Shown here: in pieces, positions 34,824 to 43,169 of the stretch
How the letters are laid out: each line of letters begins with the position of its first letter
Numbering within the stretch: position 1 is the stretch's first letter
Origin: TMED26 sp002694075
GTDB lineage: Bacteria > Pseudomonadota > Alphaproteobacteria > Thalassobaculales > Thalassobaculaceae
NCBI GenBank assembly: GCA_036160575.1
Contig: JAYYDT010000103.1
Coordinates: 1-64,000 of the forward strand
Reading direction: 5' to 3'
Length of the DNA: 64,000 nucleotides
The notes under the pieces: model-generated
The model's database searches: none
The model's input: only the letters and a program-made list of their open reading frames with translations
Told to the model about the DNA's origin: nothing
Position numbers and translations under genes: made by a program

Positions 34824-36194
34824 TTAGGCCGGCGGCGGCAAATCGACGGCGACCATTGCCGCGTTTTGCCGTTCGGCGACGGTCGCCGGATCGAAATCGG
34901 CGATCAAGCTGTGGAACAGGCGGTGCCAGTTGACCTCCGCCTTGAGATGCATGAACACCGAGCCCAGCCCAACCGCCGCCCGGTCCATCAACACGAACTC
35001 GCGTGGGGGTTGGACGCCGTTGATGCGGCGCAGCTCGCTATGCACTTTGGCGACCACCTCATTGCCGAATTCGCCGGTGTCGGTCTCCTGAATCGGGCGC
35101 ACCCGGTCCTCCATCAACGGCTTATAGAGGAAGCGCGCCCAGTGATTGAGGACCTCGATCACTTCCTTGTTGATGTCGCCGAACCCCCAACTCTCATAGG
35201 CGTGTACCGCCAATTCCTCGTCATCGTCGCGAAGCGCGTGATAAAGGTCGATGACTCCTTGCACGAAGGCCGGCGGGAAAATCCGGATGCATCCGAAATC
35301 AAGCAGGTTCAAATCGCCGTCGGGGCGCACCGTGTAGTTGCCAAGATGCGGGTCCCCGTGAATCACGCCGTAATGATAAAATGGGATGTACCAGGCGCGG
35401 AACATATTCAAGGCGATGGTGTTGCGCAGCTCCAAGGCATCCGGCCGGTCGGCCAAATCGGCGATGAACGGCAACAACGGCTTGCCTTCCAGCCAGCTCA
35501 TGGTGATCAACCGGTCGGTCGACAGGCGATCGTAAACCTCTGGCAGATGGGCGTGGGTCTCACCGGCGAGCATGTATTGGTAGAGCGCCAGATGGCGGGC
35601 TTCGCGCCGATAATCCAGTTCCTCGCGCAGGCGGGCCGAAAGCTCGGTGTGGATTTGTTTGGTCGAAATCGCTTTGTCGTAGCGCTCATAGATCGAGAAA
35701 ATCAGCTTCAATTGGCGTAGATCGGCGTCCACCGCCTCGGCCATGTCGGGGTATTGCAGTTTGCAGGCGACGGTCGCGCCATCCTCGGCCAGGACTGCCT
35801 TGTGCACCTGACCGAGCGAGGCGGCGGCGGCGGCGGTTTGACCGAATTCACTGAACAGGCTCTGCCAATCGGCGCCCAATTCGCCGTTCATCCGCCGGCG
35901 CACAAAGGCCCACCCCATGGCCGGGGCGTTCGATTGCAGCTGGCGCAGTTGGTCACGGTATTCTTTGGGCAGGGCGTCGGGAATGGTGGCGGCGATTTGG
36001 GCCACTTTCATCAACGGTCCCTTGAGCCCACCCAGGGCGGCGGTCAGCTCGGCGGCGTGGTTGGCGCGGTCGAAGCTGACACCTAAATAGCGTTCGCCGG
36101 CGACGCGCGCGGCGAGGCCGCCGACGGCTCCGGAAACTTTCGCATAACGACGCAGCCGCCCGCCGAGCCCGGCGCTTTCACTCTGGTTGCTCAT
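34824..36194 (-). CDS. ABC1/AarF (UbiB-like) family protein
   Basis: A 456-aa atypical kinase-fold protein; relatives act in ubiquinone synthesis or lipid handling (UbiB/COQ8). The ATG at 36194 is chosen; 17 further codons upstream are open but begin in poor context. The signature KxGQ helix is here K-V-A-Q (PLMKVAQIAATIPDALP), followed by the alanine-rich AAAASLGQVHKA loop, HGDPHLGNY catalytic segment and LLDFGC. The Gly to Ala change appears to mark an alphaproteobacterial subgroup rather than a defect (inference). It has no C-terminal membrane helices, unlike E. coli UbiB. Confidence 0.85.
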   Translation of the reverse strand: MSNQSESAGLGGRLRRYAKVSGAVGGLAARVAGERYLGVSFDRANHAAELTAALGGLKGPLMKVAQIAATIPDALPKEYRDQLRQLQSNAPAMGWAFVRRRMNGELGADWQSLFSEFGQTAAAAASLGQVHKAVLAEDGATVACKLQYPDMAEAVDADLRQLKLIFSIYERYDKAISTKQIHTELSARLREELDYRREARHLALYQYMLAGETHAHLPEVYDRLSTDRLITMSWLEGKPLLPFIADLADRPDALELRNTIALNMFRAWYIPFYHYGVIHGDPHLGNYTVRPDGDLNLLDFGCIRIFPPAFVQGVIDLYHALRDDDEELAVHAYESWGFGDINKEVIEVLNHWARFLYKPLMEDRVRPIQETDTGEFGNEVVAKVHSELRRINGVQPPREFVLMDRAAVGLGSVFMHLKAEVNWHRLFHSLIADFDPATVAERQNAAMVAVDLPPPA

Positions 36195-36343
36195 GCACGG
36201 GAAATAGGGCGGCAACGGCCCCGCGAAAAGGGGCCAGGTGCACAAAACCGGAATTTCGCCGCCGCCGCCGGCGGAAGGATGACAGGCGCGGCGATCCAGA
36301 GTATGCAGCCGGGTGAAAGACGTGAATTTTGCTGTGAGCCACG

Positions 36344-38032
36344 ATGACCTCAGATGTGACCGAGGCGGCCGACGAGGCGCCGCGCGATTTTATTCGCGAT
36401 CAAATCCGCGCCGATCTGGCGGCCGGCCAGGTGACAACGGTGATCACCCGCTTCCCACCGGAGCCGAACGGCTATTTGCATATTGGTCACGCCAAGTCGA
36501 TCTGTCTCAATTTTGGCGTGGCGGCCGAATTTGGCGGCCGCTGTCATTTGCGGTTCGATGACACCAACCCGGTGAAGGAAGAACAGGAATTCATCGACGC
36601 GATTCAGGCCGATGTGCGCTGGCTCGGTTTTGAGTGGGGCGCGCATCTCTATTACGCCTCGGATTATTTCGAGCAGCTCTACCAATGGGCCGTGCATTTG
36701 ATCGAGGCCGGTCTGGCCTATGTCGACGATCTCGATGCCGAAACCCTGCGCAGCTACCGTGGCACCTTGACCGAGGCGGGCACCGAAAGCCCTTTTCGTG
36801 ACCGGCCGGTGGAAGAAAGCCTGGACCTGTTCCGGCGCATGCGGGCCGGCGAATTCCCGGATGGCGCGCGGGTGCTGCGGGCCAAAATCGATATGGCGGC
36901 GGGCAATATCAATCTCCGCGACCCTGTGCTTTATCGGATTTTACACGCCACCCATCCGCGCACCGGCGACCAATGGTGCGTTTATCCGACCTATGATTTC
37001 GCCCATGGTCAGTCGGACGCCATCGAGGGCGTCAGTCATTCGATTTGCACCTTGGAATTCGCCGATCATCGTCAGCTTTACGACTGGTTGATCGACCATC
37101 TGCCGGTGCCAAACCGCCCGCGTCAGTACGAATTCGCGCGGCTAAACATGGACCACACCGTGTTGTCGAAGCGCCGCTTGACCCAGTTGGTCAACGACGG
37201 TCACGTGCGCGGCTGGGACGACCCGCGCATGCCGACCCTGTCGGGCCTGCGCCGGCGCGGGGTGCCGGCGGCGGCGGTGCGTGATTTTATTTCGCGGCTC
37301 AGCGTCAATAAAAACGATGGCACGGTGGAACTGGCGTTGTTCGAAAACTCGGTGCGCGAGGTGCTGAACACCACCGCCGAGCGGCGTATGGCGGTGATCG
37401 ATCCTCTCAAAGTGGTGATCGAAAACTATCCCGAGGGTGAGGTCGAATGGCTCGAGGCGGTCAACCATCCAGGCGACCCGGACGCCGGCACACGGCAAAT
37501 CCCCTTCGCGCGGGAAATCTATGTCGAGCGCGAGGATTTCATGGAAGATCCGCCCAAAAAATTCTTTCGCCTGGCGCCGGGCCGCGAGGTGCGCTTGCGC
37601 TTCGCCTATTTCCTGACCTGCCATGAGGCCATCAAGGACGCCGCCGGCCAGGTGGTTGAGTTGCGCTGCACCTATGACCCGGCGACACGCGGCAATGTCG
37701 CGCCCGATGGGCGCAAGGTGAAGGGCACCATCCACTGGGTCGCCGCCGACCACGCCGTCGAGGGTGAGGCGCGTCTCTACGCCCCCTTGTTCCAGGACCC
37801 CGACCCGATGGCCGGTGATGATTTCTTATCGGCGCTCAATGCCGACTCGCTGACCCTCGCCGGTGACTGCAAATTGGAGCCTAGTCTGGCCCAATTGCCG
37901 GCCGGCCAAGCGGTTCAGTTCGAGCGTCTCGGCTATTTCGCCGCCGACCCCGACGGCGATGCCGCGCGGCCGGTGTTCAACCGGGTGGTGACCCTGCGCG
38001 ATGGCTGGGCGAAAGCGAAGAAATCAGGTTAA
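36344..38032 (+). CDS. glnS: Glutaminyl-tRNA synthetase
   Basis: Charges tRNA-Gln directly with glutamine; 562 aa, near the 554 of E. coli. The class I HIGH motif is in PPEPNGYLHIGHAKSICLNF and the KMSKS-like motif is VLSKRRL. The wording PEPNGYLHIGHAKS and the CVYPTYDFAHGQSDAIEG segment mark GlnRS rather than GluRS. The anticodon-binding beta-barrel part is complete to the stop. ATG at 36344. In an alphaproteobacterium GlnRS can replace the Glu-tRNA amidotransferase route for Gln. Confidence 0.95.
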   Translation: MTSDVTEAADEAPRDFIRDQIRADLAAGQVTTVITRFPPEPNGYLHIGHAKSICLNFGVAAEFGGRCHLRFDDTNPVKEEQEFIDAIQADVRWLGFEWGAHLYYASDYFEQLYQWAVHLIEAGLAYVDDLDAETLRSYRGTLTEAGTESPFRDRPVEESLDLFRRMRAGEFPDGARVLRAKIDMAAGNINLRDPVLYRILHATHPRTGDQWCVYPTYDFAHGQSDAIEGVSHSICTLEFADHRQLYDWLIDHLPVPNRPRQYEFARLNMDHTVLSKRRLTQLVNDGHVRGWDDPRMPTLSGLRRRGVPAAAVRDFISRLSVNKNDGTVELALFENSVREVLNTTAERRMAVIDPLKVVIENYPEGEVEWLEAVNHPGDPDAGTRQIPFAREIYVEREDFMEDPPKKFFRLAPGREVRLRFAYFLTCHEAIKDAAGQVVELRCTYDPATRGNVAPDGRKVKGTIHWVAADHAVEGEARLYAPLFQDPDPMAGDDFLSALNADSLTLAGDCKLEPSLAQLPAGQAVQFERLGYFAADPDGDAARPVFNRVVTLRDGWAKAKKSG

Positions 38033-38098
38033 GCACCCTGGCCTTTAGCGGCCGCTTGGGTGACAATTGACCGCAATTCCAACCGCTGGAGGGGAGCG

Positions 38099-38596
38099 AT
38101 GAGCGATTTAATTTTGCGAAGCGATAGTTTCGCCGATGGCGATTACCTCGCCGATGCCCATATTTTGTCAGAGGCCTATGGCTTTGGCTGCGCCGGTGGC
38201 AATCAGTCGCCGCATTTCGCCTGGTCGGGCGCGCCCGCCGGCACTGAGAGTTTCGCGCTCACCTGTTTTGACCCGGACGCGCCGACCGGCAGCGGCTTTT
38301 GGCATTGGGTGGCGGTTAATATCCCCGCCGATGTCAGCGCCCTGGCGCTCAACGCCAGCGCCGCCGGCGCGATGCCGGCCGGCGCCCTGGAAACACGCAC
38401 CGATTTTGGCCAGCCGGGCTATGGCGGCTGTTGTCCGCCGCCAGGCGACCATCCCCACCGCTATATTTTTACGCTCCACGCGGTGGGGTTGAAGGAATTG
38501 CCGGTGACCGCCGACACCTCGGCGGCGGTGATCGGTTTCCAACTGCATTTCAACACCTTGGCCAAGGCCAGCTTGATGGGGCTTTATAAGCGTTAA
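38099..38596 (+). CDS. YbhB/YbcL family PEBP-like protein
   Basis: A 165-aa protein of the phosphatidylethanolamine-binding/Raf kinase inhibitor-like fold. NQSPHFAWSGAPAGTESFAL, DPDAPTGSGFWHWV and GGCCPPPGDHPHRYIFTLHA match the ligand-pocket signatures. ATG at 38099 sits behind GGAGGGGAG, a strong ribosome site; upstream in-frame codons are not used. No signal peptide. Role in bacteria is unknown. Confidence 0.92.
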   Translation: MSDLILRSDSFADGDYLADAHILSEAYGFGCAGGNQSPHFAWSGAPAGTESFALTCFDPDAPTGSGFWHWVAVNIPADVSALALNASAAGAMPAGALETRTDFGQPGYGGCCPPPGDHPHRYIFTLHAVGLKELPVTADTSAAVIGFQLHFNTLAKASLMGLYKR

Positions 38597-38635
38597 AGCC
38601 CGGGCCGTGGCGGTTCCACGGCGGCGTGACATTGG

Positions 38636-38663
38636 CCTTGAGCGGCGGATGCGCCGCTTAAGG
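38636..38663. terminator. Hairpin after the PEBP gene
   Basis: Twelve-base arms (38636-38647 and 38652-38663) pair with a single mismatch around a GATG loop. There is no T-run, so termination is only possible. TTGACA at 38666-38671 follows at once and may be the -35 of the stomatin-like gene, with GAGAAT (38690-38695) as a weak -10. Confidence 0.4.
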
Positions 38664-38770
38664 CCTTGACATCAATACACGCATGACGGGAGAATTGGCC
38701 GCGTTCACGTGCGCTGACCGGGCGGGGTCGAGGGCGACCCGGCCGCGGCGGCGCGGGAGAGAGCGCCGCC

Positions 38771-39775
38771 ATGGACCCTTTCACCATTAGCCCGTTCCTG
38801 TTTTTCGTGCTGGTGATCGTCTTTTTGACGGTCGTTTTCTTATTAGCCGGTGTGAAAATCGTGCCGCAGGCCGAAGAATGGACGGTCGAGCGTTTTGGCC
38901 GTTATGTCCGCACCTTGACGCCGGGCCTGCATATCATCACCCCGTTCATCGAAAAAACCGGCCGCAAATTGACCCTGCGTGAAGTGGTGTTGGATATTCC
39001 GCCGCAGGATGTGATCACCATGGATAACGCCACGGTCACCACCGATGGTGTGGTATTCTATCAGGTGATCGACGCGCCCAAGGCGGCCTATGAGGTGCGC
39101 GACTTGGAACGCGCGATGACCAATTTGGCGATGACCAACCTGCGGTCGGTGATCGGTTCGATGGCGCTCGACGATGTTTTGTCGAAGCGCGATGACATCA
39201 ACGACCGGCTATTGCGCGTGGTGGACAACGCCACCGACCCTTGGGGCCTCAAGGTCACGCGCATCGAGATCAAGGATTTGACGCCGCCGATGGATCTGGT
39301 GCGGGCGATGAACCAGCAAATGATGGCGGAACGTCAAAAACGTGCGGAAATTCTTCAGGCCGAGGGTGAAAAGCAAGCCGCGATTCTCCGCGCCGAAGGC
39401 GAAAAAGCGTCCGCTATATTAGAGGCCGAGGGCCGCCGCGAAGCGGCCTATCGTGACGCCGAGGCGCGCGAGCGCGAAGCCCAGGCCGAGGGGCACGCCA
39501 CCAAATCGGTGTCGGACGCCATCGCCGACGGGGGATTGCACGCGATCAACTATTTCGTGGCCCAAAAATATGTTGCCGCGTTCGCCAAACTGGCCGAGGC
39601 GCCCAACCAAAAAACTGTCTTCATGCCGATGGAGACCAGTGACCTTTTGGCCTCGATCGGAGGGATCGGGGTGCTTGCGCGGGACGCGCTCGACGACGTT
39701 GCGGCGGCGGCGCGGCGGACCGGCGCGTCGACGCCAGCTGCCGACGAGGGCTCGGTGCCGCGCGGACCGTCCTGA
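38771..39775 (+). CDS. SPFH/Band 7 (stomatin-like) membrane protein
   Basis: A 334-aa stomatin/QmcA-like protein. An N-terminal membrane helix (FLFFVLVIVFLTVVFLLAG) precedes the SPFH domain (VPQAEEWTVERFGRYVRTL, PPQDVITMDNATVTTDGVVF) and an Ala/Glu/Arg-rich coiled coil. It is followed 14 bp later by an NfeD gene, the usual partner. Such pairs are thought to organise membrane microdomains or protease activity. ATG at 38771. Confidence 0.93.
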   Translation: MDPFTISPFLFFVLVIVFLTVVFLLAGVKIVPQAEEWTVERFGRYVRTLTPGLHIITPFIEKTGRKLTLREVVLDIPPQDVITMDNATVTTDGVVFYQVIDAPKAAYEVRDLERAMTNLAMTNLRSVIGSMALDDVLSKRDDINDRLLRVVDNATDPWGLKVTRIEIKDLTPPMDLVRAMNQQMMAERQKRAEILQAEGEKQAAILRAEGEKASAILEAEGRREAAYRDAEAREREAQAEGHATKSVSDAIADGGLHAINYFVAQKYVAAFAKLAEAPNQKTVFMPMETSDLLASIGGIGVLARDALDDVAAAARRTGASTPAADEGSVPRGPS

Positions 39776-39789
39776 GTGGGGCGTCGGCG

Positions 39790-40281
39790 GTGGACGAGTA
39801 TATCGCCTGGCTGTGGGAGGCGAGCCCCTGGCACTGGTTTGGGGTTGGCGGTCTGCTGTTCGCCCTGGAAATCCTTTTGCCAACCACCATTCTGATTTTT
39901 CCCGGCTTGGCCGCGTTGGTCGTTGGCGCCTTGGTGATCGTGGCGCCGGGTTTGGATTGGCGCTTGCAACTGCTGGTTTTCGCCGTGCTATCTTTGGCGG
40001 CCTCGGTGGGATGGCGGATCTGGTTCCGTCGCCGAGACCAGCCGCGCGATCATCCTCACTTGAACAATCGCAGTGGCCGGTTAATCGGGCGGCGGTTGGT
40101 GTTGGAGGATGGTTTGAGGGACGGGCGCGGGCATGTCAAAATTGATCAAGTCTTGTGGTTGGCGCGCAGCCATGACGGCGCGCGCTTGGCCGCCGGTGAA
40201 ACGGTCGAGGTGACGGCGGTCGACGACGGCTTGCTGTGCCTACGACCGGTGACGCCCACTCATCCGCCGTCGCCGCGCTGA
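39790..40281 (+). CDS. NfeD family protein
   Basis: A 163-aa protein with two or three N-terminal membrane helices (FGVGGLLFALEILLPTTILI, LQLLVFAVLSLAASVGWRI) and a C-terminal OB-fold domain (SGRLIGRRLVLEDGLRDGRG, AAGETVEVTAVDDGLLCLRP). It lacks the N-terminal protease part of long NfeD forms. The start is GTG at 39790. Its stop overlaps the next ATG by one base. Confidence 0.9.
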   Translation: MDEYIAWLWEASPWHWFGVGGLLFALEILLPTTILIFPGLAALVVGALVIVAPGLDWRLQLLVFAVLSLAASVGWRIWFRRRDQPRDHPHLNNRSGRLIGRRLVLEDGLRDGRGHVKIDQVLWLARSHDGARLAAGETVEVTAVDDGLLCLRPVTPTHPPSPR

Positions 40282-41264
40282 TGCGGGCCGTGGTCTGCAG
40301 GCGCCTGGCCGAGGATTTCGGCCAGGTGGCGGTCGATGACGCCTGGCCGGATCCGGTCGCCGGCCGCGGCCAGGTGCTGGTGCGGGTGGCGGCCGCCAGC
40401 GTCAACTATCCCGATTTGCTGATGTGCCAGGGGCGCTATCAATACCGTCCCGATCCCCCCTTCGTGCCCGGCATGAACCTGGCCGGCACGGTCGCCGCCC
40501 TGGGCGCCGACGTTATCGGTTTCGCGGTCGGTGACCGTGTCGCCGGGAGCGTGCGCACCGGCGCTTTCGCCGAGCTGGCGGCGGTCGACGCCGGTCAGCT
40601 TCGGGCGGTGCCGGCGGCCCTGTCGCTGGCCGTGGCGGCGGCCTACCCGTCGGCCTATTTGACGGCCTATGTGGCGTTGGTGCGGCGCGCCAATCTGCAA
40701 GCCGGCGAGACCTTGTTGGTGCACGGCGCCGCCGGTGGGGTCGGCCTGGCGACAGTTGATTTGGGCCGTATCCTCGGTGCCCGCGTGATCGCCACCTCGG
40801 CCAGCGCCGACAAGCGCGCCGCGCTCGCCGCCTATGGCGCCGATCATGTGCTGGACGTCAGCGGCGATTTCGCGGCCGAGGTCAAGGCCCTGACCGAGGG
40901 GCGCGGCGCCGACGTGGTTTTCGACCCAGTCGGCGGCGATGTCTTCGACCAATCGGCGCGCTGCACCGCCTTCGACGGGCGGCTGTTGATCATTGGCTTC
41001 ACCGGCGGGCGCTTCGCCACCCTCGCCACCAATTACGCGCTGATTAAGGGGTTCTCGGTGATGGGCGTGCGCGCCGGCGAATATGGCCGGCGTTTCCCGG
41101 ACAAAGGCCAGGAGAATATCGACGCCATCTGGAGCCTCGCCGCGGAGGGCGTGACGCGGCCGCGGGTGCATCGGGAATTTCCCCTCGACCAGGCGGTGGC
41201 GGCGATGGCCGAATTGCGCGACCGACGGGTGATCGGCAAGGCCGTGGTGCGGTGCGACCGCTGA
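40281..41264 (+). CDS. NADPH:quinone oxidoreductase-like MDR protein
   Basis: Medium-chain dehydrogenase/reductase of 327 aa, quinone reductase type without structural zinc Cys. NYPDLLMCQGRYQYRPDPPF and PGMNLAGTVAALG form the substrate side; HGAAGGVGLATVDLGRILGA is the NADPH-binding Rossmann motif. ATG at 40281 overlaps the nfeD stop; longer frames run into nfeD. The physiological substrate is not evident. Confidence 0.9.
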   Translation: MRAVVCRRLAEDFGQVAVDDAWPDPVAGRGQVLVRVAAASVNYPDLLMCQGRYQYRPDPPFVPGMNLAGTVAALGADVIGFAVGDRVAGSVRTGAFAELAAVDAGQLRAVPAALSLAVAAAYPSAYLTAYVALVRRANLQAGETLLVHGAAGGVGLATVDLGRILGARVIATSASADKRAALAAYGADHVLDVSGDFAAEVKALTEGRGADVVFDPVGGDVFDQSARCTAFDGRLLIIGFTGGRFATLATNYALIKGFSVMGVRAGEYGRRFPDKGQENIDAIWSLAAEGVTRPRVHREFPLDQAVAAMAELRDRRVIGKAVVRCDR

Positions 41265-42163
41265 CCGGTGGGTCTGGCGGCGCGGTTTTGGTAACCCTCG
41301 CCGCCGCCTTGCTGTGGGGGCTTTGGTGGTGGCCTTTGCGCGCCCTCGCCGGGGGGCCGGCCGGCCCGGTGGCGTCAATGACCGTGATCTATTTGGTCGG
41401 CGCCTGCGCCGCGTCGGTGGTGGTCGCGGCGCAGGCCTGGCGCGGGACCGCCGGTTTGCGCGCCGGCGGCGCCGCTTTGCTGGTTTCCGGTCTGTTGTTC
41501 GGCGGCGTTTTGGCGACCTGGAACCTGGCCCTGCTGTGGGGCGAGGTCGCGCGTGTCACCTTGCTGTTTTACCTGTCGCCGGTGTGGGCGGTGATCTTGG
41601 CCTTCGTGGTCGGGGGGCGGCGTCCGGATCGGCGGCGGTGGGCGGCCCTGGCCCTTGGTTTGGGCGGGGCCGGCTTGCTGTTCGGTCCGGCGGCGCTGGC
41701 CGGTGGCGGCCTGCGCCTTGGCGCCGGCGACGCCATGGGCTTGACCTCGGGCGTGTTGTTCGCCGTCACCCTGACGGCGGCGCGCCATCTGCCAGGGCGA
41801 ATCGCGGCGGTCGCACAGACCGCTTTGGCGGTGCTCGTCGCCGCGCTGGTGACCCTGGTGACAGGCGGCGCCACGGCCCTGGCGGCAGCGCCGCCGAGCG
41901 CCTCGTGGATGGTCGGCGCGGCGGCTTTTGCGCTGCTGATTTTGATCCCGGGTGTGATGATGATCCTGCATGGCGGCAATCGGTTGGAAAGTGAAAAAGT
42001 CACGCTTTTACTGTTGCTTGAGGTGCCGGTGGCGATGCTTTCGGCGGCCCTGATCGCGGGTGAGACCGTCGCTCCGTTCGATCTCGCCGCCGGTGCCTTG
42101 ATCATCGCCGCCGCCGCCATCGAGGCTTGGCCGACTGCCGCCCGCTCCGCCGCCGACAAATGA
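41252..42163 (+). CDS. EamA/DMT family transporter
   Basis: Integral membrane protein of 303 aa with about ten helices arranged as two EamA repeats. ATWNLALLWGEVARVTLLFYLSP and the second-half LEVPVAMLSAALIAGE are the repeat signatures. GTG at 41252 overlaps the preceding gene by 13 bp. The exported metabolite is unknown. Confidence 0.88.
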   Translation: MRPLTGGSGGAVLVTLAAALLWGLWWWPLRALAGGPAGPVASMTVIYLVGACAASVVVAAQAWRGTAGLRAGGAALLVSGLLFGGVLATWNLALLWGEVARVTLLFYLSPVWAVILAFVVGGRRPDRRRWAALALGLGGAGLLFGPAALAGGGLRLGAGDAMGLTSGVLFAVTLTAARHLPGRIAAVAQTALAVLVAALVTLVTGGATALAAAPPSASWMVGAAAFALLILIPGVMMILHGGNRLESEKVTLLLLLEVPVAMLSAALIAGETVAPFDLAAGALIIAAAAIEAWPTAARSAADK

Positions 42164-42228
42164 TCCGGGCGGCCCGCCGTTGTCGGCGCGGGGCGGCGTG
42201 ATATAAGGGGCCGGTGAAAGGAACGCCG

Positions 42229-42681
42229 ATGTCCGATGCGCCTGAAATTCTGATCCTCAACGGCCCCAATCTGAACATGTTGGGGGTGCGTGAGCCGGCC
42301 ATTTATGGCCATGAGACGCTCGCTGATATCGAGGCGGTGTGCCGTGAACGGGCCGGCGCCCTAGGGCTGACGGTGGATTTTCAGCAATCCAATTTCGAGG
42401 GCGAGCTGGTCACCTTGATCCAGCGCGCGCGCGACAGCGCCGCCGGCATCATCATTAATCCCGCGGCCTATACCCACACCAGCGTGGCGATCCATGACGC
42501 CCTTAAACTGGCTGATCTGCCGGTGATTGAACTGCATTTAAGCAATCCCCACCAACGCGAAGCTTTTCGTCACACCTCTTATGTGACGACGGTGGCGCGC
42601 GGCACCATCGCCGGGTTCGGCAGCCATGGTTACTTGTTGGCGTTGGACGCGATGTCCGGGCTGCTTGAGCGCGATGGTTAA
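42229..42681 (+). CDS. aroQ: 3-Dehydroquinate dehydratase, type II
   Basis: Third step of the shikimate pathway. ATG at 42229 behind AAAGGA gives 150 aa, standard for the dodecameric type II enzyme. LNGPNLNMLGVREPAIYG carries the lid residues Arg and Tyr; INPAAYTHTSVAI and ELHLSNPHQREAFRHTS hold the active-site Asn, His and Arg. It starts the run aroQ-accB-accC, a conserved order in alphaproteobacteria. Confidence 0.96.
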   Translation: MSDAPEILILNGPNLNMLGVREPAIYGHETLADIEAVCRERAGALGLTVDFQQSNFEGELVTLIQRARDSAAGIIINPAAYTHTSVAIHDALKLADLPVIELHLSNPHQREAFRHTSYVTTVARGTIAGFGSHGYLLALDAMSGLLERDG

Positions 42682-42693
42682 AGGAGAGGCCTG

Positions 42694-43158
42694 ATGAGCG
42701 ATAAAATTGACCGCGACTTGCTGTTGAGTCTGGCCGATCTGTTGAAAGAGACCGGGCTGGGTGAGTTGGAGGTCGAAGTCGACGGCCTGCGCGTGCGCTT
42801 GGCCCAACCGGCGCCTGTGGCGGCGGCCGTGACGGCGGCCGCGTCGGCGCCGCTGGCCACGTCCGCGCCAGTGGTCGCCGCCGGTTCGGGTGACACGGCG
42901 CCGGCGAAGGGCTTCGCGGCCCATCCGGGCGCCGTCAAATCGCCGATGGTCGGCACCGCTTTCACCGCGCCCGAGCCCGGCGCCGCCCCGTTTGTCGCGG
43001 TCGGCGACGCGGTGGCCGCCGGCGATACCGTGTTGATCGTCGAGGCGATGAAGGTGATGAACGCCATCACCGCGCCGCGCGCCGGCACGGTGCGGGCGAT
43101 CCTGGTGGAAAACGGCCAACCGGTGGAATTCGACGAAATCCTGCTGGTCATTGAATAA
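42694..43158 (+). CDS. accB: Acetyl-CoA carboxylase biotin carboxyl carrier protein
   Basis: Carries biotin between biotin carboxylase and carboxyltransferase in fatty acid synthesis. It has 154 aa: N-terminal helical part, Ala/Pro-rich linker, and a C-terminal biotinyl domain with EAMKVMN, where K120 is biotinylated. It starts 12 bp after aroQ and ends 11 bp before accC. Confidence 0.96.
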   Translation: MSDKIDRDLLLSLADLLKETGLGELEVEVDGLRVRLAQPAPVAAAVTAAASAPLATSAPVVAAGSGDTAPAKGFAAHPGAVKSPMVGTAFTAPEPGAAPFVAVGDAVAAGDTVLIVEAMKVMNAITAPRAGTVRAILVENGQPVEFDEILLVIE

Positions 43159-43169
43159 GGCGGCCGGCG

